A stretch of DNA of 8,984 nt from Lachnospiraceae bacterium UBA3863. GTDB lineage: Bacteria > Bacillota > Clostridia > Lachnospirales > Lachnospiraceae. Shown here in pieces: positions 1 to 5,945 of the stretch. Position 1 is the first letter of the stretch. Every line of letters starts with the position of its first letter. The translations under genes and the position numbers were made by a program. Below the pieces are notes generated by a model, which saw only the letters and a program-made list of their open reading frames with translations, searched no databases and had not been told where the DNA came from. The stretch covers positions 2,673 through 11,656 of the forward strand of contig DGGX01000212.1 in the NCBI GenBank assembly GCA_002392385.1. Reading direction: 5' to 3'.

Positions 1-47
1 CTCTCAGTCAGCCTTTGGCTGACAGTTCCCCTGGGAGGGGAGCCGAG
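1..47. repeat. Two-hairpin intergenic repeat (dispersed-type), cut by window edge
   Basis: Two adjacent perfect hairpins are visible. The first has a GTCAGCC / GGCTGAC stem at 7-13 and 17-23 with a TTT loop. The second has a TCCCCT / AGGGGA stem at 27-32 and 36-41 with a GGG loop. From memory, this pattern (a CTCTCAGTCAGCC... hairpin followed by a CCCCT...AGGGG hairpin and GAGCC) is a common dispersed intergenic element in gut Clostridia, but I could not check copy number. It lies outside the genes, beyond the terminator that closes the PurF-like gene. The left end may continue outside the window. Confidence 0.55.
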
Positions 48-105
48 GAGGAGACGGCGTGATTAGCATTGACGATTCCTCTGAAGACTGTTTATCACAT
101 ATAAA

Positions 106-157
106 CAATCGACCCCGCCGCGCCTGAATGGATGCGCAGCGGGGTCGGTTGTCTTTT
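106..157 (-). terminator. Strong intrinsic terminator closing the PurF-like gene, possibly bidirectional
   Basis: An outer stem pairs 106-118 with 139-151 (13 pairs, core CGACCCCGC / GCGGGGTCG, one G-T wobble). After one C-A mismatch it continues with four inner pairs (120-123 with 134-137). On the minus strand the stem is followed by TTTATAT, a modest U-tract, and preceded by an A-run. On the plus strand it is followed by TCTTTT. It begins about 34 bases after the stop codon of the PurF-like gene, the normal place for its terminator. The plus-strand T-run suggests it could also stop transcription coming from the left. Confidence 0.85.
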
Positions 158-185
158 GCGTAGGCGGGTGTCTGTGGGCTGTCGG

Positions 186-1604
186 TTATTCGCGTCCGTT
201 CCAGCAGTAGGTGCAGAGCTTACAGGGGCTGACGCCGGTGGCGGCGAGCATGTCGTCGAGGCGGTGGTAGCGGAGGCTGGTGAAGTTCAGCTCCTTGCGG
301 ATCTCCTCGACCATGCGGGCGTACTCGGGGGTATCGGGGTCGGAGTAGAGGGGGAGCTTCGCCTCGGCGGTGTCGCCCTCGAGGCGGGCGATGACCCGGC
401 GGGCGATCAGGTCCATCTCGGAGGCCGAGCGGGAGAAGTTGAGGTACTTGCAGCCGAACATAAGGGGCGGGCAGGCCGGGCGGATATGGACCTCTCTGGC
501 GCCGCTCCGGTACAGGTACTCCGTGGTCTCCCTCAGCTGTGTGCCGCGGACGATGGAATCATCGATCAGGAGCAGCTTCTTCCCGTCGATCAGCTCATGG
601 ATGGGCACCAGCTTCATCTTGGCGATCAGGTCGCGCCGGCTCTGGATCGTCGGCATGAAGGACCTGGGCCAGGTGGGCGTATACTTGACAAAAGGTCTGG
701 AATAGGGAACTCCGGACTTATTGGAATAGCCGATGGCGTGGGCCACGCCGGAGTCCGGGATGCCCGCGACGATATCGGGGCTGATATTCCCGCGCTTCAT
801 ATCCCGCTCCGCCAGCTTGACGCCGCAGCCGTAGCGGGTGTCCTCCACGTTGAGGCCTTCATAGGTCGAGGCAGGGAATCCGTAATAGATCCACAGGAAG
901 GTGCAGATCCGCATCTCATCCATGGGCGGCATGACGGTCTCAAAGCCTTCCGGCGTGATATAGGCGATCTCGCCGGGTCCCAGCTCGCCCACATTTCTGT
1001 ATCCCAGGTTCAGATAGGAGAAGCTCTCAAAGCAGGCGCAGAAGGCTCTCTCCTTGCGGCCGATGGAGACAGGTGTCCTTCCGAACCTGTCACGGGCCGC
1101 ATAGATGCCGTCCTGGGTCATAAGCAGGAGGGTCAGACTGCCGCGCACCGTCATCTGCGCGTACCGGATCCCCTCCGGAATGGTGTCCTTCTGGTTGATC
1201 AGGGCGGCGACCAGCTCTGTGGGATTGATGTCCCCGCCGCTCATTTCCAGGAAGTGGGAATGACTCTTGGAGAAGAGTCTCTCCGTGATCTCCGCCGCGT
1301 TGTTGATCCGTCCCACGGTGGTGATGGCATAGGTACCGTGATGAGAACGGACGATCAGCGGCTGGGGTTCGAAATCCGAAATACAACCGATTCCGAGATG
1401 ACCGGTCATCTTCAGGATGTCCTTGTCAAATTTAGGCCGGAAATTGGTCGATTCGATGTTGTGGATGGCTCTGTCAAAACCCTTTTTGTTATCGTAAACG
1501 GCAAGACCTGCTCTTCGGGTACCCAGATGTGAATGATAATCCGTCCCGTAAAACAGATCGAAAACGCAGTCGCCCTTTGCTGCAACACCGAAAAATCCAC
1601 CCAT
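186..1604 (-). CDS. PurF-like amidophosphoribosyltransferase paralogue with a degenerate glutaminase site
   Basis: This 472-residue protein has the PurF layout: an N-terminal Ntn-glutaminase fold, then a type I phosphoribosyltransferase. The PRTase half looks intact. It has GIPDSG at 281-286, a flexible-loop-like RSFMPTIQSRR at 314-324, and the PRPP motif LLLIDDSIVRGTQ at 344-356. Cysteines at 234 (RIC), 385 (FGC) and 461/464/467 (CKLCTYC) fall where the Fe-S ligands of Bacillus-type PurF are expected. The glutaminase half is decayed. The protein begins MGGFFGV, so the nucleophile Cys after Met is Gly. The usual HVRYPT segment reads GIGCISDFEP (71-80), and the HNGN oxyanion segment reads TVGRIN (96-101). 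It therefore probably cannot use glutamine by the normal route. It could use ammonia, act on another substrate, or be regulatory. The ribosome site GGAAGGAG lies at 1617-1624. The gene follows a GNAT gene after 78 bases and ends at a strong terminator. The family call is confident; the function is open, so I give no purF symbol. Confidence 0.9.
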   Translation of the reverse strand: MGGFFGVAAKGDCVFDLFYGTDYHSHLGTRRAGLAVYDNKKGFDRAIHNIESTNFRPKFDKDILKMTGHLGIGCISDFEPQPLIVRSHHGTYAITTVGRINNAAEITERLFSKSHSHFLEMSGGDINPTELVAALINQKDTIPEGIRYAQMTVRGSLTLLLMTQDGIYAARDRFGRTPVSIGRKERAFCACFESFSYLNLGYRNVGELGPGEIAYITPEGFETVMPPMDEMRICTFLWIYYGFPASTYEGLNVEDTRYGCGVKLAERDMKRGNISPDIVAGIPDSGVAHAIGYSNKSGVPYSRPFVKYTPTWPRSFMPTIQSRRDLIAKMKLVPIHELIDGKKLLLIDDSIVRGTQLRETTEYLYRSGAREVHIRPACPPLMFGCKYLNFSRSASEMDLIARRVIARLEGDTAEAKLPLYSDPDTPEYARMVEEIRKELNFTSLRYHRLDDMLAATGVSPCKLCTYCWNGRE

Positions 1605-1616
1605 ATTCCCGCGTTT

Positions 1617-1624
1617 CTCCTTCC
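1617..1624 (-). promoter_or_regulatory. Ribosome binding site of the PurF-like gene
   Basis: GGAAGGAG on the minus strand lies 12 bases before the ATG at 1604. The spacing is a little long but the match is strong. It supports the MGGFFGV start, and so supports that the protein really begins without a Cys at position 2. No other in-frame start lies close enough to compete. Confidence 0.7.
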
Positions 1625-1633
1625 TGTCTGAAA

Positions 1634-1651
1634 CCGTCCGGCTGAGGACGG
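1634..1651 (-). other. Short GC hairpin between the GNAT and PurF-like genes
   Basis: A perfect 6-base stem (CCGTCC / GGACGG) has a 6-base loop in the 78-base gap between the two genes. It is followed on the minus strand by TTTC rather than a real U-tract. It could be a weak or partial terminator, or an mRNA-stability hairpin that lowers expression of the downstream gene relative to the GNAT gene. It could also be chance in GC-rich DNA. Confidence 0.3.
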
Positions 1652-1682
1652 CCGTTAATGCTTCTGCCGATCCCCGTGGGAA

Positions 1683-2162
1683 TCAGAGTATCGTCTCCAT
1701 GGAGGTGAACTGTACCTTCATGCCGAGATTGTCATAGAACTTTCTGGCCGTGTCATTGCCTTCCCAGACATGGAGGGTGATATTATAGCACCCTGTCCGG
1801 CGGGCGGTCTCCACGGCGTGGTCGTAGAGGGCGGTCCCCACCTTTCTGCCGCGGCACTTCTCGTCCACACTGATATCATCGATATAGAGTGTCCTGATGG
1901 CCGTGCGCAGAGGTGTCTCCTCCTGGATCTCGTAGACGCAGAAGCAGTGTCCCAGAACCCTTTCCTGACCGTCTTCCGTATCCACGGCCACAAAGACCGG
2001 GCGGGTATCGTCCCTGAAGATGTCGGCCAGCTGCCCGGCGTTATATTTGGTGGCGGGGCCGTTGAAGAGATCCGGCCTTGCCCTGTGATGTACCATATTT
2101 ACCTGCTCAAGAAGCTGCAGGATTACAGGAATGTCCCTCTCCTCTGCTCTCCGGATCATCAT
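1683..2162 (-). CDS. GNAT-family N-acetyltransferase
   Basis: This is a 159-residue cytosolic protein of typical single-domain GNAT size. It starts MMIRRAEERDIPVILQLLEQ, the usual beta1-alpha1 opening. The acetyl-CoA motif A follows the strand LYIDDISVDE (92-101), with RGRKVG at 104-109 in place of the canonical (R/Q)xxGx(G/A) loop. NDTARKFYDNLGM at 136-148 is the usual motif B region that closes the fold. It should transfer an acyl group from acyl-CoA to an amine. The substrate (small molecule, antibiotic, ribosomal or other protein) cannot be read from the sequence. Two ATGs are adjacent; a GAGG at 2171-2174, 8 bases upstream, favours the first. It has its own promoter and is first in a two-gene unit with the PurF-like gene 78 bases downstream. 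Confidence 0.9.
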   Translation of the reverse strand: MMIRRAEERDIPVILQLLEQVNMVHHRARPDLFNGPATKYNAGQLADIFRDDTRPVFVAVDTEDGQERVLGHCFCVYEIQEETPLRTAIRTLYIDDISVDEKCRGRKVGTALYDHAVETARRTGCYNITLHVWEGNDTARKFYDNLGMKVQFTSMETIL

Positions 2163-2170
2163 AGCTGTGC

Positions 2171-2174
2171 CCTC
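2171..2174 (-). promoter_or_regulatory. Ribosome binding site of the GNAT gene
   Basis: GAGG on the minus strand lies 8 bases before the ATG at 2162. The spacing chooses the first of the two consecutive ATGs over the second, which would have 11. Confidence 0.6.
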
Positions 2175-2212
2175 ATGGATAGAAAAACAAAAAGCTCACG
2201 AATCTGCAAGTC

Positions 2213-2241
2213 ATTATAGGGATTCACAGCCGTTCTGTAAA
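2213..2241 (-). promoter_or_regulatory. Sigma-A-type promoter for the GNAT / PurF-like unit
   Basis: On the minus strand, the -35 box TTTACA (2236-2241, five of six consensus bases) is followed by a 17-base spacer and a perfect -10 TATAAT (2213-2218). The expected start point is near 2205-2206, giving a leader of about 43 bases before the GNAT ATG. No terminator is visible after the upstream 847-residue gene, so some read-through from that unit is also possible. The spacer contains a small inverted repeat (ACAG / CTGT at 2226-2229 and 2235-2238) that overlaps the -35 box. Confidence 0.8.
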
Positions 2242-2243
2242 CA

Positions 2244-2254
2244 ATGAATTTCAT
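2244..2254. promoter_or_regulatory. Small palindrome next to the -35 box, possible operator
   Basis: ATGAA-T-TTCAT is a perfect 11-base palindrome about its central base. It lies 2 bases upstream of the -35 box of the GNAT promoter and just beyond the stop codon of the 847-residue gene. The position suits a regulator site, but short AT-rich palindromes arise by chance, so this is only a candidate. Confidence 0.25.
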
Positions 2255-2255
2255 A

Positions 2256-4799
2256 TTATCCGGCATTATAAAGGACAGGTATTGCGTGTAGCGTCACCCC
2301 CGGCTGCAGGTCCAGATACTCTGTATCAGGGTCATCCGGCCGTTCTCTTCCCGTGGGCGGCAGGATCTCCGCCTGCATCGCCATTCTCCACAGCGTGCGG
2401 ACATCCCTGTCGTCCTGGGTCCAGGGCCTGGGCTCTCCCTCGGCGGAGGCGGCATAGCGGAGCTCAGACATGGCGAACCGAACCTCCTCCTCTCCTCTGC
2501 AGGCTGCATGGACCACCTCCAGCTGTCCGGCCATGCAGCGAAGGATCGTCACCACCCTGTCGCCGTAGAGCCTCTGGAGGTCGAACTCCTCCGGACCGGC
2601 AGCGGAGACTTCCGGAGCCTCCGCCGCGTCTCCCGTCTCCGCGTGCACGCAGTAGGCGTAGAGCTTATTGACATTGACCGTATTCAGCTCCCAGTGATTC
2701 TTCTGTTCCCACAGGAGCTGGCGGTCGAACATATTTCTGTAGGCTGTCCAGCCGGGCCTCTTCCCGCCTGTCTCCGGGGCGTCCTCCTGCTGGAGATATA
2801 CGCTGATCAGCTCGCACCTCTCCTCATCGTCCAGGCATTCTGTCGAGAAGAGGACATCCAGCCTGTGGCGGATACCGTCATTGGGGCAGCGGAGCATTTC
2901 AGAAAAGAGGGTGGAGACACCGATGGCCGCCTTGGGGGACAGTCCCTTGGCCCGTCCCGCGTACAGCAACAGTCTTCGGGAATTCAGTTCCGTCATATCA
3001 CACAGGTAGCCGCATGGATCCTGCTGGAAGTCGGTATCGTTATAGAATCTCTCCAGGTCCTCCGGCTCCTGTTCGAATTCCTTGCCCTCGGCCCTTCTTC
3101 TCTCCTCCAGGGCCGCGCGGAATTCTTCAAATCTCTCCATGGCCATGTCCGCGGCGCCGCAGATGTTATAGCACCAGAGCAGGGAGGGCTCTGCCAGGAT
3201 CTTTCTCCCCAGCTGCCTGCCTCCCGCGTCCGCCTGGACGTCCAGACGGTTGATCCTGCCCAGGATGCCGGCTGCCTCTTCGTTTCTGGGATCCCGCAGC
3301 CAGGTAGCCGCGGCGTCGGCATTGGCCGCCGCCTCTTCCGGGGTCAGGCCCCGCACCAGACCGCAGAGTCCCAGACAGTCGGAAAGCGTCTCCTCCCTGA
3401 GCAGACGGACAGCAAAGACCGGATCCTCCGCGAATTCCTGGGACCGCATGAGGGCGTCCGCCTCGGCGAACCTGGCCGGCACAGGGGTCCTGTGGAAGGT
3501 CCTTTCGAAGGCCTCCTCGTAGGCGGCCCAGTTTTTCTTGGTCTTCTTCCTGCAGTCCTGCTTGTTCCATTTCCAGAGTGAGGCGGTCTGCAGGATGTGG
3601 CTGCCCAGGGTACGGGCAAAGGAAGCCTCGTCCTCAGCGGGAATACCTGTCAGGGCGGAGGCCCGCTCCAGAGCCTCTGAGTCGGAGGCGGACACGGCGT
3701 CTCCCAGAATGGCCGCCCGCAGCATGGCCTCCCTGGGTCCGTACTGGGAGGCGGACAGCATAAGGAGGAGATGCACGGTCTGCGGGACCTTCATGGAAGT
3801 GCGCAGGAAGGCCACAGGGTCCTGGCCGAAGGCGGGAATGTTCAGAATGGCCTCGTCCTGCTGCAGCAGAGCCGGACTGGGCTCGTCCAGATCCTCGGGA
3901 AAGACCTCGAACAGATCCCGGATCTTGTCAAACAGCTGCAGGATCTGGCGCCGGCAGCCGCTCAGCCCCGTATTCCAGGCGTAGGCGGCATAGCGGATCC
4001 GCTCGTTGAAGAAGAAGTGCCTGGTCCTCTCCGAGGTGAAGTCGGCCGCGTCCATCCTGAAGAAGGACAGGAGCAGACGGGTCTGCAGCTCCGTATCCTC
4101 CGGATACTTGCAGTAGCGGTTCATCAGAAGGGTCGTTTCGATCAGCTCTCTGCGGCCGCCGGAAAACAGGGCCGGGATGTCCCGTCCCTTGCTCTGCAGG
4201 AGGATGGCGGCGGGGATCAGCAGGGTCCTGCGCCTCTCCTCCTCACGGATGCTCTGCAGATAGAGGAGGGGATCCTCACGGAAGGACAGGTTGCGGAAAA
4301 CAGCTGCGTGCCTTTCCAGCTTGGGGGGCAGGCCGCTCCGTTCCTCGATCAGATCCCGGCATACAGAGGTGCACCAGTTCCGGATCTGGATGATGCCCGC
4401 GGCGGTATTGTCTCCGTCGAACTGCATATTCTCGCGCAGGTCCCGCACCGCCGTGCTGTATCTGCGGCCGATCCAGGTCCCGGTATCCCGCAGGGAATCG
4501 AAGACCGGCTCCTTGACCCAGAGGTTGAGCATGCGGACAGACAGGGAGGAGCGTTCCATCAGAAATTCATTGACCGCCATGATCAGGTCCTGCTGAAAGC
4601 TCTCCGCATTCTCCGTCTCCGCCGCGATATAGGCCTCCAGAAACGCCAGAAGATAGATTCTCTCCTCTTCCGGCAGTCTGCTCAGGAATCTGACCGGAGA
4701 CTCCGCAAGACCCGCGGCGTCCCTGCCTGTTCCGGAAGCCGCCGCCCGGATGATGGATGCACAGCGCTCTGTTAGTTTCTGATAATCTGCATCGTTCAT
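2256..4799 (-). CDS. Large uncharacterised protein with about five helical repeats
   Basis: I do not recognise a known family. The 847-residue protein has no signal peptide, no membrane segment and no P-loop, and reads as almost all alpha-helix. It contains about five copies of a repeat of 130-150 residues, each opening with a version of F-x-x-D-P-x-x-(Y/F)-L and followed by a Leu-rich helix. The Asp/Ser-Pro pairs sit at residues 34-35 (ESPVRFL), 176-177 (REDPLLYL), 327-328 (GQDPVAFL), 459-460 (AEDPVFAV) and 594-595 (QQDPCGYL). Trp-led helices (NWCTSV, NWAAYEEAF, GWTAYRNMF) recur, two of them about 35 residues before the next Pro. A solenoid or scaffold role is plausible. The start chosen is the ATG at 4799, which has an upstream GAGG; a TTG at 4838 would add 13 residues but has no ribosome site. 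It follows the stand-alone tail-domain gene by 51 bases and is probably last in that operon. Confidence 0.85.
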   Translation of the reverse strand: MNDADYQKLTERCASIIRAAASGTGRDAAGLAESPVRFLSRLPEEERIYLLAFLEAYIAAETENAESFQQDLIMAVNEFLMERSSLSVRMLNLWVKEPVFDSLRDTGTWIGRRYSTAVRDLRENMQFDGDNTAAGIIQIRNWCTSVCRDLIEERSGLPPKLERHAAVFRNLSFREDPLLYLQSIREEERRRTLLIPAAILLQSKGRDIPALFSGGRRELIETTLLMNRYCKYPEDTELQTRLLLSFFRMDAADFTSERTRHFFFNERIRYAAYAWNTGLSGCRRQILQLFDKIRDLFEVFPEDLDEPSPALLQQDEAILNIPAFGQDPVAFLRTSMKVPQTVHLLLMLSASQYGPREAMLRAAILGDAVSASDSEALERASALTGIPAEDEASFARTLGSHILQTASLWKWNKQDCRKKTKKNWAAYEEAFERTFHRTPVPARFAEADALMRSQEFAEDPVFAVRLLREETLSDCLGLCGLVRGLTPEEAAANADAAATWLRDPRNEEAAGILGRINRLDVQADAGGRQLGRKILAEPSLLWCYNICGAADMAMERFEEFRAALEERRRAEGKEFEQEPEDLERFYNDTDFQQDPCGYLCDMTELNSRRLLLYAGRAKGLSPKAAIGVSTLFSEMLRCPNDGIRHRLDVLFSTECLDDEERCELISVYLQQEDAPETGGKRPGWTAYRNMFDRQLLWEQKNHWELNTVNVNKLYAYCVHAETGDAAEAPEVSAAGPEEFDLQRLYGDRVVTILRCMAGQLEVVHAACRGEEEVRFAMSELRYAASAEGEPRPWTQDDRDVRTLWRMAMQAEILPPTGRERPDDPDTEYLDLQPGVTLHAIPVLYNAG

Positions 4800-4809
4800 A
4801 AACTGCCCG

Positions 4810-4813
4810 CCTC
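4810..4813 (-). promoter_or_regulatory. Ribosome binding site of the 847-residue gene
   Basis: GAGG within AAAAGAGGCGGG lies 10 bases before the ATG at 4799. This site decides the start: the alternative TTG at 4838 has no purine-rich site at a workable distance. Confidence 0.55.
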
Positions 4814-4850
4814 TTTTCCTCACAGATCCTGTCCCCAAAGGTCTGATCGC

Positions 4851-5945
4851 TCATTCCCCCCAGGAAAAGGTAGTCTCACTCTTTACCCCTACGATTATAC
4901 CAAGTTTATGACGTTTAGAGAACCTTTTCGCAGTTCTCCCCGCCAATCTCAGCAGGTACCACAGCGGCATGCCCGCGGACCGGCTCCCCAGAAGGCCGCA
5001 GAGGAATCCGCTCTTCCACCGGGACCTGTGATAATCCTCTCTGAAAAGGGAGGGACACCTCCGGTATACAGAAAAGGCCGCGGGCATGGCCAGCGGGCCC
5101 CAGGTCCCGCCGTCACAGAAGAGATACCTGCCCAGGGCCCTGACTTCGTGCGGGGCGGGTCTGGTCCCCAGGCGCAGGAAGCGTCTCCTGGCCCCGGTCC
5201 CTCCCTGCCTGACGGCGGCAGACCCCTCCCGGTGCAGGATGGTAAAGGCCCTGTACAGGGCCGTCAATCTCAGCAGCAGCCAGTTCCCTCTGGCCTCCTC
5301 TGTGTTCCCGGCCGGGGCCCGGACCGTGCCGCAGGGTATATGGAAGGTCCTGATGGGCATCCAACTGTCCCCGGCCTGCCGGTAGGCGGCGGGACGGCCC
5401 CGGTCCTCCATCATCAGAAGCTCCCAGAGACCGACAAAGGCCTCTGAACACAGGCTCTCCCGCCGGCTCAGATAAGAGCGGAAACAAAGTCTTCCGCCCG
5501 CCCTGCGCCTGCTTCCCCTATAGCCCACCAGATAGACAGTGAGCCTTCCGCCGTCTCCCGGAAACCAGGGGAGGATCCTGTCCGGAATGCTTCCGTGCCA
5601 GCCGATATCCACGATCCCGCACCTTCCCCGGCGCGGGAATGACTGCAGATAGCCTATGGCATCCGGGGGACATTCCGCTCCTATGCCATCATTCTCCCTG
5701 CTCTCCTCCATGCCCAGGGATCTTCTGGAGATCTCCAGATAATAGGCGGCGGGACTGGCAGGTCCGGCGCAGGCTCTGTAAAGACAGTAGAGCATGTAGG
5801 CGTCCCTGGAGACAAAATACAGCTCCTCCACACCGTCAGCGGCTGTCTCCTCCATGAGCCAGCGGCAGAGATCCGCCAGAAGGGGTCCCCAGATCTCCGC
5901 GCCGAATATGCGGAAGGAGAAGTTCTCTGTCTGCCCCCTTCTCAT
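4851..5945 (-). CDS. Stand-alone paralogue of the C-terminal domain of HAD hydrolases (COG5610-like tail)
   Basis: This 364-residue protein matches the second domain of the HAD protein at the right edge but has no HAD domain. Shared landmarks in order are: FGAEIWGPLLADLCRWL (14-30), LYFVSRDAYML (42-52), YYLEISRRSL (68-77) and IVDIGWHGSIPD (111-122). I recall these as the marks of the domain that follows the phosphatase in COG5610-type predicted HAD hydrolases, often near glycosyltransferase or surface-polysaccharide genes. Its activity is not known to me. The conserved polar residues (RD, SRR, DIG) suggest a binding or catalytic site rather than a purely structural part. The C-terminus is rich in Arg/Lys. 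The start chosen is the ATG at 5945, which overlaps the kinase stop as ATGA and has GGAGGGGAG 8 bases upstream. An ATG at 5996 would add 17 Arg/Gly-rich residues inside the kinase gene and is less likely. Confidence 0.8.
   Translation of the reverse strand: MRRGQTENFSFRIFGAEIWGPLLADLCRWLMEETAADGVEELYFVSRDAYMLYCLYRACAGPASPAAYYLEISRRSLGMEESRENDGIGAECPPDAIGYLQSFPRRGRCGIVDIGWHGSIPDRILPWFPGDGGRLTVYLVGYRGSRRRAGGRLCFRSYLSRRESLCSEAFVGLWELLMMEDRGRPAAYRQAGDSWMPIRTFHIPCGTVRAPAGNTEEARGNWLLLRLTALYRAFTILHREGSAAVRQGGTGARRRFLRLGTRPAPHEVRALGRYLFCDGGTWGPLAMPAAFSVYRRCPSLFREDYHRSRWKSGFLCGLLGSRSAGMPLWYLLRLAGRTAKRFSKRHKLGIIVGVKSETTFSWGE

Noticed and set aside
69..97. Possible plus-strand promoter (TTGACG with a poor -10 near 92-98)
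   Set aside because: The -10 candidates are weak, and the sequence would run straight into the strong terminator hairpin at 106-151 with no gene beyond it.
89..107. Inverted repeat TGTTTAT-N5-ATAAACA next to the terminator
   Set aside because: It is a real 7-base match, but it overlaps the U-tract of the minus-strand terminator and is AT-rich. I see no promoter for it to control, so I do not call it an operator.
132..1532. Long plus-strand open frame of 466 codons opposite the PurF-like gene
   Set aside because: The minus-strand protein shows clear PurF homology, and the plus-strand translation is low-complexity Gly/Asp/Val-rich with no domain. It is an antisense shadow in GC-rich DNA.
2508..4775. 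Long plus-strand open frames opposite the 847-residue gene (2508-3581 and 3771-4775)
   Set aside because: Because the minus-strand gene is unrecognised I checked these as rivals. They are broken into pieces and lack good ribosome sites, and the minus frame is continuous with a regular repeat pattern, so it is the real gene.
4800..4838. TTG start that would extend the 847-residue protein to 860 residues
   Set aside because: It has no ribosome site upstream, and the ATG at 4799 has GAGG at 10 bases.
4567..4854. A 95-codon minus-strand frame whose ATG overlaps the tail-domain stop as ATGA
   Set aside because: The overlap is tempting after two true ATGA junctions, but the only G-rich stretch is 2-3 bases from the ATG, too close. 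The frame lies inside the 847-residue gene in another frame, and the product looks random (Arg/Gly-rich).
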